64,000 nucleotides of DNA from Pseudomonas hormoni (lineage in GTDB: Bacteria > Pseudomonadota > Gammaproteobacteria > Pseudomonadales > Pseudomonadaceae): positions 1,617,001 to 1,681,000 of the forward strand of contig NZ_CP075566.1 of NCBI RefSeq assembly GCF_018502625.1. The letters are read 5' to 3'. The notes under the pieces are model-generated. The model saw only the letters and a list, made by a program, of their open reading frames with translations, was not told where the DNA came from and did no database searches. Shown in pieces: positions 7,716 through 14,804 of this stretch (position 1 is the stretch's first letter; each line of letters opens with the position of its first letter). Position numbers and translations under genes: made by a program.

Positions 7716-8234
7716 ATGCGCCGGACCCGTGAGGGCGGTTTCACTTACCTGGGCGTGCTGTTCCTGATCATGCTGATGGGTATGGGCCTGGCCAGTGCAG
7801 GCGAGTTGTGGTCGACCGCTTCGCGCCGGGATCGTGAACGCCAGTTGCTCTGGGTCGGTACGCAATACGCCCAGGCATTGCGCAGCTATTACCGCAGTTC
7901 GCCAGGGCTGGCGCAGTATCCGAAAACCCTCGAAGACCTGTTGCAGGATGAGCGTTTTCCCAACCCGAAACACCATCTCCGGCAGCTGTATCCGGACCCG
8001 ATTGGCGGCGGTGAATGGATCTTGATGCGCGGCTTCGACGGGCGCATCACCGGCCTCAACAGCGCGTCCACGGACAAGCCGCTGAAGCAGGCGGATTTCC
8101 CCACGCAGTGGTCGGACTTCACCGGCATGGCCAGTTACAAGGACTGGCAGTTCGTGGCCGAGAAAGCCTTCCTCGACGGCACATCCGGACCTGCCAAAGG
8201 CCAGTCGAAATTGCCCCAGGCGTTACAGCCATGA
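7716..8234 (+). CDS. Minor pseudopilin-like protein without Glu5
   Basis: The product is 172 residues with leader MRRTREGG followed by FTYLGVLFLIMLMGMGLASA, so the type IV prepilin cleavage site is present but the usual Glu at mature position 5 is replaced by Gly. Loss of Glu5 is characteristic of GspK-type tip pseudopilins. The C-terminal part contains YPKTLEDLLQDERFPNPKHH-type sequence shared with other pseudopilin relatives. The ATG at 7716 follows the REPIN; longer in-frame starts would translate through the palindrome and are rejected. The stop overlaps the csgE start by 4 bases, tying the pseudopilin and curli genes into one operon. Confidence 0.75.
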   Translation: MRRTREGGFTYLGVLFLIMLMGMGLASAGELWSTASRRDRERQLLWVGTQYAQALRSYYRSSPGLAQYPKTLEDLLQDERFPNPKHHLRQLYPDPIGGGEWILMRGFDGRITGLNSASTDKPLKQADFPTQWSDFTGMASYKDWQFVAEKAFLDGTSGPAKGQSKLPQALQP

Positions 8235-8620
8235 ACAGATTCTGTTGGGTCGTGATCCTGATGCTGACGTCCGCTGCCGCTCCGGCCGGCGAAGAGGACG
8301 AAATGATGGGGTTCATCGTCGATGACACGATCTCGCACATCGGCCACGACTTTTACTACTCGTTCAGTGAACGCCTGCGCGCCACCAGCCCGATGGATTT
8401 CAACCTGGTGGTGCGCGAACGACCTTCGGCGCGCTGGGGCGCCCTGGTCACCGTGGAATATCAGCAGCGTCTGGTTTACCGGCGTTTTCTGCCGCCGAAC
8501 ACCGTGGAACTCAAGGACGAGGCCTATGACGCCGCCGACTGGGTTCGCGGGCAGATCGTCCAGCGCAAGCTGGAAGCCATGTTGCAGGACACAACGGACC
8601 TTGAGAGGGACGAGTTATGA
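8231..8620 (+). CDS. csgE: Curli assembly/transport protein CsgE
   Basis: The product is 129 residues with a signal peptide (about 1-19). It carries the two family hallmarks, IGHDFYYSFSE and ERPSARWGALVTV, which correspond to SIGHDFYRAFS and ERPSARWGS of E. coli CsgE. In curli biogenesis CsgE is a periplasmic adaptor that caps the CsgG pore and brings CsgA to it. The length matches E. coli CsgE. It overlaps the pseudopilin gene before it and csgF after it by 4 bases each. No csgD or csgC was found nearby. Confidence 0.95.
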   Translation: MNRFCWVVILMLTSAAAPAGEEDEMMGFIVDDTISHIGHDFYYSFSERLRATSPMDFNLVVRERPSARWGALVTVEYQQRLVYRRFLPPNTVELKDEAYDAADWVRGQIVQRKLEAMLQDTTDLERDEL

Positions 8621-9048
8621 AAACAAAAACGTTCTCGCAGCGCCCCGGGCTTTCATGGGCAGGCCTGTGCCTGTTCGGGCTCGGCAGTTGTGTGGTCCAG
8701 GCCACGGAGCTGGTCTATACGCCCATCAATCCGTCGTTTGGCGGCAACCCGTTGAACGGGACCTGGCTGCTCAACAACGCCCAGGCCCAGAACGACTACG
8801 ACGATCCCGACTTGAAAAAACGCACCGCCGCGGCCGGTACTTCGGCGCTTGAGCGGTTCACCAGTCAGTTGCAGTCGCGGTTGCTCGGTCAGTTGCTGGA
8901 CAACATTTCCGCGGGTAACACGGGGAGCCTGACGACTGACGCTTTTATCGTCAACGTCGTCGACGATTCCGGGCAATTGACCATCGTAGTGACTGACCGA
9001 GCGACCGGTGAAATCTCGGAAATCCAGGTGAGTGGCCTGGCCCCTTGA
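8617..9048 (+). CDS. csgF: Curli assembly protein CsgF
   Basis: The product is 143 residues with a signal peptide ending near VVQA. The mature start carries the CsgF pattern INPSFGGNPLNGTWLLNNAQ, which in the family inserts into the CsgG channel; the C-terminus helps attach the nucleator CsgB to the cell surface. It lies in the expected csgE-csgF-csgG order. The start ATGAAAACA overlaps the csgE stop. Confidence 0.95.
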   Translation: MKTKTFSQRPGLSWAGLCLFGLGSCVVQATELVYTPINPSFGGNPLNGTWLLNNAQAQNDYDDPDLKKRTAAAGTSALERFTSQLQSRLLGQLLDNISAGNTGSLTTDAFIVNVVDDSGQLTIVVTDRATGEISEIQVSGLAP

Positions 9049-9079
9049 CGGGGATTGGGGTTGATGGGGAGGGAAGGAC

Positions 9080-9934
9080 ATGAAAAGAATAATGGTGCTG
9101 GGGCTGATGTTGGCGATGTTGCAAGGGTGCAGTCTGCGCGAGCCGATCGGGGCTGAGCAGGACACCGAAACGCCGACGCTGACCCCGAGGGCTTCGACCT
9201 ACTACGACTTGATCAACATGCCGCGACCCAAGGGCCGGTTGATGGCGGTGGTGTACGGTTTCAGGGATCAGACCGGTCAGTACAAACCGACGCCGGCCAG
9301 CTCGTTTTCCACCAGCGTGACCCAGGGTGCGGCGAGCATGCTGATGGATGCGTTACAGGCCAGTGGCTGGTTTGTGGTGCTGGAGCGGGAAGGGCTGCAG
9401 AACCTGCTGACCGAGCGCAAGATCATCCGCGCCTCGCAGAAAAAGCCGAACACGCCGGTGAATATCCAGGGTGAACTGCCGCCGCTGCAAGCGGCGAACA
9501 TGATGCTCGAGGGCGGGATCATCGCCTATGACACCAATGTGAAAAGCGGCGGGGAAGGCGCGCGTTACCTGGGCATCGACATTTCCCGGGAATATCGGGT
9601 GGATCAGGTCACGGTGAATCTTCGGGCGGTGGATGTGCGCAGCGGGCAGGTGTTGGCCAATGTGATGACCAGCAAGACCATCTACTCCGTGGGCCGTAGT
9701 GCCGGGGTGTTCAAATTTATCGAGTTCAAGAAGTTGCTCGAAGCGGAGGTCGGGTATACCACCAACGAGCCGGCGCAGTTGTGTGTGTTGTCGGCGATCG
9801 AGGCGGCGGTGGGGCATCTGTTGGCGCAGGGGATCGAGCGGCGTTTGTGGCAGGTGGCGGGGGATAATTCGCCTGAGAGCAGTGAGACGCTCGATCGTTA
9901 CCTGACTCAGAACAAGGTGCCTGAAGAAGAGTAA
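9080..9934 (+). CDS. csgG: Curli secretion channel lipoprotein CsgG
   Basis: The product is 284 residues: a lipoprotein signal with lipobox LQGC, then the highly conserved CsgG body (PKGRLMAVVYGFRDQTGQYK, FSTSVTQGAASML, YDTNVKSGGEGARYLGIDIS and GYTTNEPAQLCVLSAIEAAV). CsgG forms the nonameric outer membrane pore that exports curlin subunits. A good ribosome site (GGGAAGGA) precedes the ATG. It is the last gene of the forward operon. The curlin substrates are encoded on the opposite strand beyond a large palindromic element. Confidence 0.97.
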   Translation: MKRIMVLGLMLAMLQGCSLREPIGAEQDTETPTLTPRASTYYDLINMPRPKGRLMAVVYGFRDQTGQYKPTPASSFSTSVTQGAASMLMDALQASGWFVVLEREGLQNLLTERKIIRASQKKPNTPVNIQGELPPLQAANMMLEGGIIAYDTNVKSGGEGARYLGIDISREYRVDQVTVNLRAVDVRSGQVLANVMTSKTIYSVGRSAGVFKFIEFKKLLEAEVGYTTNEPAQLCVLSAIEAAVGHLLAQGIERRLWQVAGDNSPESSETLDRYLTQNKVPEEE

Positions 9935-9986
9935 GCCGAGGCGGCCTTCGGGCCGACCTGGTTCATCTGAATGCACCGGATGTCCT

Positions 9987-10450
9987 CCTGTAGGAGCGAG
10001 GCTTGCCCGCGAAGGCGGCCTAATAGCCGACCTATATTTTGTTGACCGAGTACATATCCATTCCTGCGGTAACGGCGGCTATTGGTTCCGCCCTTACGGC
10101 GGGTCACTTGGAAGAGCGCCAAGTAACCAAGCGCCCGCGCCCCTGACGTACGGTGCCTCGCCTAGGCTCGCCATTCCCTCGCTCCGGTCCTGCTCCGTGG
10201 GCCCGCCGCCCCCGGCCATGGATGGCCGATGGCGGCGGGCCCACGGAGCAGGACCGGAAGGAGGGCATGGCGAGCCTAGGCGAGGCACGGAACGAAAGGG
10301 GCAAGAGCCCTTGGTTACTTGGGGCTTTTCCAAGTGACTCGCCGTAAGGGCGAAACCCTAAGCGGCCGTTACCGCAAAAACGGATATGTACACCTGAAAA
10401 AAATGGTCGGCTATCAGGCCGCCTTCGCTGGCAAGCCAAGCTCCTACAGG
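9987..10450. repeat. 464-bp near-palindromic element bounded by REP sequences
   Basis: The gap between csgG and the curlin terminator is filled by one large imperfect inverted repeat centred near 10215. The ends are REP arms (CCTGTAGGAGC left, GCTCCTACAGG right). Inside are nested arms: ACATATCC/GGATATGT, GGTAACGGC/GCCGTTACC, CACTTGG/CCAAGTG, and GCCTCGCCTAGGCTCGCCAT with its inverse. I see no coding sequence in it. It resembles non-autonomous REP-derived or MITE-like elements known from P. fluorescens genomes. Sitting between converging operons, it could also block read-through. Confidence 0.8.
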
Positions 10451-10477
10451 AACCGGTGAGCCCTGCAAACATCAGGC

Positions 10478-10518
10478 AAAAAAAACCGCGCCCCCCCACC
10501 AGGGACCGCGGTTTTTTA
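10478..10518 (-). terminator. Rho-independent terminator of the curlin operon
   Basis: On the reverse strand an A-rich stretch and CCGCG stem pair with CGCGG followed by seven or more T residues (GCGCGGTTTTTTTT), ten bases beyond the stop codon of the large curlin. The forward strand also ends in T residues, so it may act in both directions. Confidence 0.85.
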
Positions 10519-10528
10519 TCCCCCGAAA

Positions 10529-11974
10529 TTACTGCTGCAACACCGTCGCCCGGTTATCCGTCCCCACCTGCTGAACAGTCGCCATCTGCGTCATGCCGCT
10601 CTGATCAACATTGGCAATGTTCCCGCTGCCACCCTGGGTCACATACGCCACGTTCATCGTGTCAGCCTGTTTCACAGTGATCTGGTTATCGTTGCCCCAC
10701 TGGGTGGTGTAAGCCTGGTTGTCGCTGCCGGACTGGTCGAACGCGGTGCTGTTGCCCATACCGTTGCTGCTGCCCTGAGCCAGGTTGGTGGTGCCGCGCT
10801 GGTCGGCGATGAGGACGTTGTCGCTGCCGTTTTGGTCGAAGTACAGCTCGTTGTAGTTCTCGGCCTGGCTGACGGTGGTTTTGTTGCCGGTGCCGGTCTG
10901 GTGGGTGGTCATGATGTGGCCGACGCCGTCTTGCGTAAAGTTGGCGATGTTGGCGTTGCCGGTCTGGGTGACGGTTGCGCTCTGGTTGCTGCCGAACTGG
11001 CCACCTTTTTGCGGACCTTTCCAGTTGCTGGCGTAGACCTTGTTGTCGCTACCCACCGAGGTGGCGGTGAGTGAATGGCCTTCGCCGGTCTGGTAGGTGA
11101 AGTGCGTGTTGCCAGTGCCTGTCTGGTACAGCGCGATGGTCGAGCCAGTGGACTGGAACTGGTCGGCATAGATCGCGTTGAGGTCGCCAACCTGGAACAC
11201 GTGGGCGGTGTTGTTTTCGCCGAAGCTCTGGTCGACCACGGTTTCGTTGCTTAAGCCGATCTGGTCGACGGTGGCTTCGCTGCCGACTTGTCCGTCTTGC
11301 CAGATTTCAGTGCCGTTGCCTTCGCCGAGCTGGTTGATGGTCAGGTTGCCGCCGTCGCCATTTCGCTGGTCGCCGTAGGCATAGTTGCTGGTGCCGGTCT
11401 GGTTGATGTCGATCTGGCCGCCCATGTGGTTGATCTGTTCGGCGGTGGCGTAGTTGGTGGTGCCGTACTGGATGATCACCGCGGTGTTGGCGATGCCGGG
11501 CTGGATCTGTTCGATGTAGGCTTCATTGCTGTCACCGAACTGGAAGGTTTGACCGGTCGTGCCGTCCTGGCTGTCCTGATAGACGAACGAGAAGTTGCCG
11601 CTGCCTTGCTGTTGTTGCAGCACTTCACCGCTACCTGCGCCCATCGACTGGCTGGCGTGGCTGGTGTTGAAGCTGCCGGTCTGTTGCTGGGTGATTTTGC
11701 TGTTGTCTTCGAACAATTGCTCGGCGTAACCCGCGTTGTATTCGCCAACCTGGTTCTGCTCGATGGTGCTGGTGGCCGTGTCCTGCTTGGCGGCCGCGTC
11801 GTTGCCCTGGCCGAGTTGCTGCTGGGTGGCGGTGCTGAAGGGGGCCAGGGTCTGCTTCACGTCGGCGACGTTGGCGGTGCCGACCTGATCCTGGGTGGAA
11901 ACGCTGTCGTCGGCCATCGCCTGGGCACTGACAATGACCAGGACGGCGGCGGTGAGGGGCGTCAGTTTGAACAT
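10529..11974 (-). CDS. Large curlin-repeat amyloid subunit (CsgA-like)
   Basis: The product is 481 residues: a signal peptide (about 1-21, ending AQAMA) followed by about 20 curlin repeats of 20-25 residues with the spacing Q-x-G-x-x-N-x-A-x-x-x-Q. Examples are QVGEYNAGYAEQ, QTGTSNYAYGDQ, QVGDLNAIYADQ and QGGSGNIANVDQ. Such repeats stack as beta-solenoid rungs in curli amyloid. E. coli CsgA has five, so this is a roughly fourfold longer fibre subunit. Cysteine is absent and Q/N/G/T dominate. The export genes csgEFG converge from the other side. The opposite strand shows a long open frame, which is a by-product of the repeat composition. Confidence 0.92.
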   Translation of the reverse strand: MFKLTPLTAAVLVIVSAQAMADDSVSTQDQVGTANVADVKQTLAPFSTATQQQLGQGNDAAAKQDTATSTIEQNQVGEYNAGYAEQLFEDNSKITQQQTGSFNTSHASQSMGAGSGEVLQQQQGSGNFSFVYQDSQDGTTGQTFQFGDSNEAYIEQIQPGIANTAVIIQYGTTNYATAEQINHMGGQIDINQTGTSNYAYGDQRNGDGGNLTINQLGEGNGTEIWQDGQVGSEATVDQIGLSNETVVDQSFGENNTAHVFQVGDLNAIYADQFQSTGSTIALYQTGTGNTHFTYQTGEGHSLTATSVGSDNKVYASNWKGPQKGGQFGSNQSATVTQTGNANIANFTQDGVGHIMTTHQTGTGNKTTVSQAENYNELYFDQNGSDNVLIADQRGTTNLAQGSSNGMGNSTAFDQSGSDNQAYTTQWGNDNQITVKQADTMNVAYVTQGGSGNIANVDQSGMTQMATVQQVGTDNRATVLQQ

Positions 11975-12001
11975 GGTGAAACCTCCATGTGTTGCAGTGC
12001 T

Positions 12002-12463
12002 TTAGCGGTATTGTTTGACCGAAACGCTCATGCCGTTTCCCGACTGGCTCACGGCGCTGGTAAGCCCCGTGCCGGCCTGGTCGATGCTGGCGTCGTTGTT
12101 GTTGCCGTTCTGGGAAATCTGCGCGCGGTTCTGGCTGCCGGTCTGCGTGATCGAGGCGGAGTTGCCGGAACCTTGCTGAGTGATCATCGCCATCAGGTCG
12201 CTGCCTTGTTGCAGGATATAAGCCTCCTGATTGCTTCCCGACTGGACGATGGTGCCGAGCAACGACTGGCCGTTCTGTTGCAGCAGTGCCACGTTGGCCT
12301 GTCCGTTCTGGTCGATCAGCGCGTGCTGGCCAATCGGCGGTGGCAACTCGCCGAGGTCGGCGCCGGGGGCCAGGTCGTCGTTCTCCATCAGATCGTCGGC
12401 GCGCACGCCTGCGCTGCTGCAGAGCAGAAACAGGCAGAGCAGGGTGGCGATCGACGTTTTCAT
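12002..12463 (-). CDS. csgB: Minor curlin, CsgB-like nucleator
   Basis: The product is 153 residues: a signal peptide (about 1-22), an acidic/proline-rich spacer, then about five curlin repeats (QNGQANVALLQQ, QSGSNQEAYILQ, QQGSGNSASITQ, QTGSQNRAQISQ and QNGNNNDASIDQ). It ends in SVKQYR. The length matches E. coli CsgB (151 residues), which nucleates CsgA on the cell surface. It sits 27 bases upstream of the large subunit gene in the same operon, the usual csgB-csgA order. CsgB is preferred over CsgA because of size and neighbours. Confidence 0.85.
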   Translation of the reverse strand: MKTSIATLLCLFLLCSSAGVRADDLMENDDLAPGADLGELPPPIGQHALIDQNGQANVALLQQNGQSLLGTIVQSGSNQEAYILQQGSDLMAMITQQGSGNSASITQTGSQNRAQISQNGNNNDASIDQAGTGLTSAVSQSGNGMSVSVKQYR

Positions 12464-12522
12464 GGTGTTGTCCTTTGGGCAGAGGCCTGCCCCATCAACC
12501 GTGCGGTCGATGGGGCGAGGGC

Positions 12523-14769
12523 TCAGTTCGAGATCACCGACACCGTGCGCACGGTGCCTTGGGACGAGGTGATGGTGGCGGTCGGGTTCGCCGACGGAAT
12601 CACCGCGGTGGTGTTGTTAACCGTCAACCGCCAGCGACCGGTCACCGGTACCGTGGCGGTGCCCAGGGTCGCCAATCCGGTCGGGGTGCTGACCCGGATG
12701 GTGATGGTGTTGCCGGTGGTCACCGATGAAGTGCCCGCAAAGTCCCAGGTGAAGCGGTTATTGGAACGCGCCGACACCGTAGCCGTGGTCACCGTGAAGG
12801 TTTCTGCCGGTGGCCGGGGCGAGACTTGCACGGTGACCGTCGCCGGTGCCGTCGACACGGCGCCCAGGCTGTCTCGGGCGATGTAGGTGAAGGTCGTGGT
12901 GAACGCCGTCGTGACGGTGGCCGGTGGGGTGTAGGTGATCACCGTGCCGTTGCTGCTGACCGTGCCGCGACCGGCTGCCGGTTGGGTGAAACTGGCGACG
13001 GCCAGCGGCACGTTGCCTTCCGGATCGGTGTCGTTGAGCAGCACATTGATCGGCACCGCCACGCCCAGCGTTGCGATGCTGTCCGCGACAGCCACCGGTG
13101 GCCGGTTAGGCGCCACGGTGATGGTCACGGTCGCCGGGGTTGCCGAGGCCAGGCCTTTGACGTCTTGAGCCTTGTAGGTGAAGGTCGTGGTCAGCGGCAC
13201 AGTAACCACGGCTGGCGGCGTGTAGACCACGGCGGCCGAACCGCTCAACGCCACGGTGCCTTGCCCGGTGGCCGGTTGGGTCAGCGCGGTGATGCTCAAC
13301 GGTACGTTGCCGTCCGGATCGCTGTCGTTGGCCAGCAGGTTGAGGGTCAGCGGCACCCCGAAGCTGGTGCTGCCGGTGTCGGCAACGGCCAGCGGCGGCT
13401 GGTTCTCACCGCTGTTCGGTGCCGTTCCGGCCACCACAACCGGTTCGGTGTCACTGCCGCCCGCGGCGGACTTGACCGTGACGCTGGCCGGTGGCTGTGG
13501 CAGATCGGTGACGGTCAGGCGTTGCAGGGTGCCGGACTTCGACAGACGTCCGTAACCTTGAGCGACCATGTCCGGCACGGCCACTTCATCTGTGGAAGTG
13601 GCCTCAATCAGCAGGCTGTGATTGCTGAAGTTGTAGCGAGCGGTCTGGATTTTCACCAGGTCAGTGAGCTTGCTCGACACCGCCGTGGGCCGAGTGGTGC
13701 CCGTCGGGTTGGTGGCGGTGAGTACCACAACCGAAGGCACCGTGCCGGTGATCAGATGCTGACCGAAGAACAGCCCGTTGTTGTCGCCCACCAGGTTGGT
13801 CTGGCACGGCGAAAGCGGTGGTCCGGGAACCAGCGCGACGGTTTCACGGAAGCACAGCGTCGAGCTGTTGTCCGCTTTGCCAAAGACTTCGACCCGGGTG
13901 CTGCTGCCGGTGCCGGAGGGGATGCGCCGGTAGGTGGCACGGCCCATTTCCACATGGGTTTGCGCACGGTTGTCGAGGACCTTCCCGGCGAGGGTGAAGA
14001 GGTTGGTCTGAATGGTCCCCGCCGGCCCGGTGATGCGCACGAAGTTGGTGTTGTTCGGGCTGCCGGTGACGGCTTCGGTGAGGTTAGGGTCGCCGACGAA
14101 GGTTTCGACGGTGCCGGTGTCCGGGTTCACCTCGGTGTAGGGGCCGTTGACGCTGCGCAGGAATGGCCCGATGGCCCCGTTCACGGCACCGCTGAAATTA
14201 CCCGGCGCGCCGATGCCGACATCTTTGGTGATGTTGATCGCACGCCGGCCCGGCGTGGTGACGTTCACCGTTTCCACACCGTAAGGGTGCGTGACGGTGT
14301 AAGTCCCGGCGGTGGGCACGTTCACCCGGATGCGAATCCGCGCGAAGCTTTGCTGATCGCCATCGATGGGGTTTTCCGAGGCGAAGGCCGCTTCGATCCC
14401 GGCCACGTAGGCATCCATGCCATAGCCGGCGGCGTTGTTGGCGATGGAGGTTTCGGCGAGGAACCAGAAGGCTTCCGGCGGCCAGTTATCCGGGAACACC
14501 ATCGGTTGGCTGTCGTCATAGACGCCGGGTTCCGGCAGCAGGGTGCACATGTAGGACGGCGGCACCGTGGCTGGTACCCGCGAGCTCGCGGCCCGGGACT
14601 GACACAGCTCCATCGACAGCAGATTTTTGTCCTGATACCACATGGGGAATTTCCCCGTGGCGAAGGTGTAAGGGCCGGGGTCGACGGCGGCGAGTTGCGC
14701 GTACGCGCTGCCGGACAGCGATAGAGTCAGCCCCAGGGCGTTGAGCGCCAGGCGTGGCCAATTGTTCAT
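12523..14769 (-). CDS. Secreted protein: unknown N-terminal module plus Ig/cadherin-like repeats
   Basis: The product is 748 residues with a signal peptide (cleavage near SAYA-Q). The first about 430 residues are homologous to the whole of the neighbouring protein (14805-16154). Shared blocks are VDPGPYT, WYQD, SSRVP, YMCTLLPEPGVYDD, EAFWF, RVNVPTAGTYTVTHPYGV, GRRAINI, FLRSVNGPYTE and GDPNLTEAVTGSP. After this come two cadherin/Big-type repeats (about 452-550 and 553-650) with the phrase NRPPVAVADS...NDTDPEGNVPL and a further C-terminal beta domain. I do not recognise the N-terminal family. The start is the ATG at 14769 behind AGGAGG. Cotranscription with curlins suggests a matrix or surface protein. 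Confidence 0.8.
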   Translation of the reverse strand: MNNWPRLALNALGLTLSLSGSAYAQLAAVDPGPYTFATGKFPMWYQDKNLLSMELCQSRAASSRVPATVPPSYMCTLLPEPGVYDDSQPMVFPDNWPPEAFWFLAETSIANNAAGYGMDAYVAGIEAAFASENPIDGDQQSFARIRIRVNVPTAGTYTVTHPYGVETVNVTTPGRRAINITKDVGIGAPGNFSGAVNGAIGPFLRSVNGPYTEVNPDTGTVETFVGDPNLTEAVTGSPNNTNFVRITGPAGTIQTNLFTLAGKVLDNRAQTHVEMGRATYRRIPSGTGSSTRVEVFGKADNSSTLCFRETVALVPGPPLSPCQTNLVGDNNGLFFGQHLITGTVPSVVVLTATNPTGTTRPTAVSSKLTDLVKIQTARYNFSNHSLLIEATSTDEVAVPDMVAQGYGRLSKSGTLQRLTVTDLPQPPASVTVKSAAGGSDTEPVVVAGTAPNSGENQPPLAVADTGSTSFGVPLTLNLLANDSDPDGNVPLSITALTQPATGQGTVALSGSAAVVYTPPAVVTVPLTTTFTYKAQDVKGLASATPATVTITVAPNRPPVAVADSIATLGVAVPINVLLNDTDPEGNVPLAVASFTQPAAGRGTVSSNGTVITYTPPATVTTAFTTTFTYIARDSLGAVSTAPATVTVQVSPRPPAETFTVTTATVSARSNNRFTWDFAGTSSVTTGNTITIRVSTPTGLATLGTATVPVTGRWRLTVNNTTAVIPSANPTATITSSQGTVRTVSVISN

Positions 14770-14804
14770 GATGCCTCCTGATGAGGATCTGGGCATGTGA
14801 GCGT

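Noticed and set aside
10529..12463. Possible CRISPR-like periodic repeats
   Set aside because: The periodicity is in codons of the curlin repeats; units are not identical and there are no spacers.
11288..12886. 532-codon open frame on the forward strand opposite the curlin genes
   Set aside because: It mirrors the repetitive codons of the curlin repeats on the other strand, has no ribosome site, and its product is a low-complexity V/G/A/L-rich string.
12826..14724. 632-codon forward open frame opposite the 748-residue secreted protein
   Set aside because: Gly/Arg/His-rich composition without domains; the reverse frame has a signal peptide, ribosome site and paralogue.
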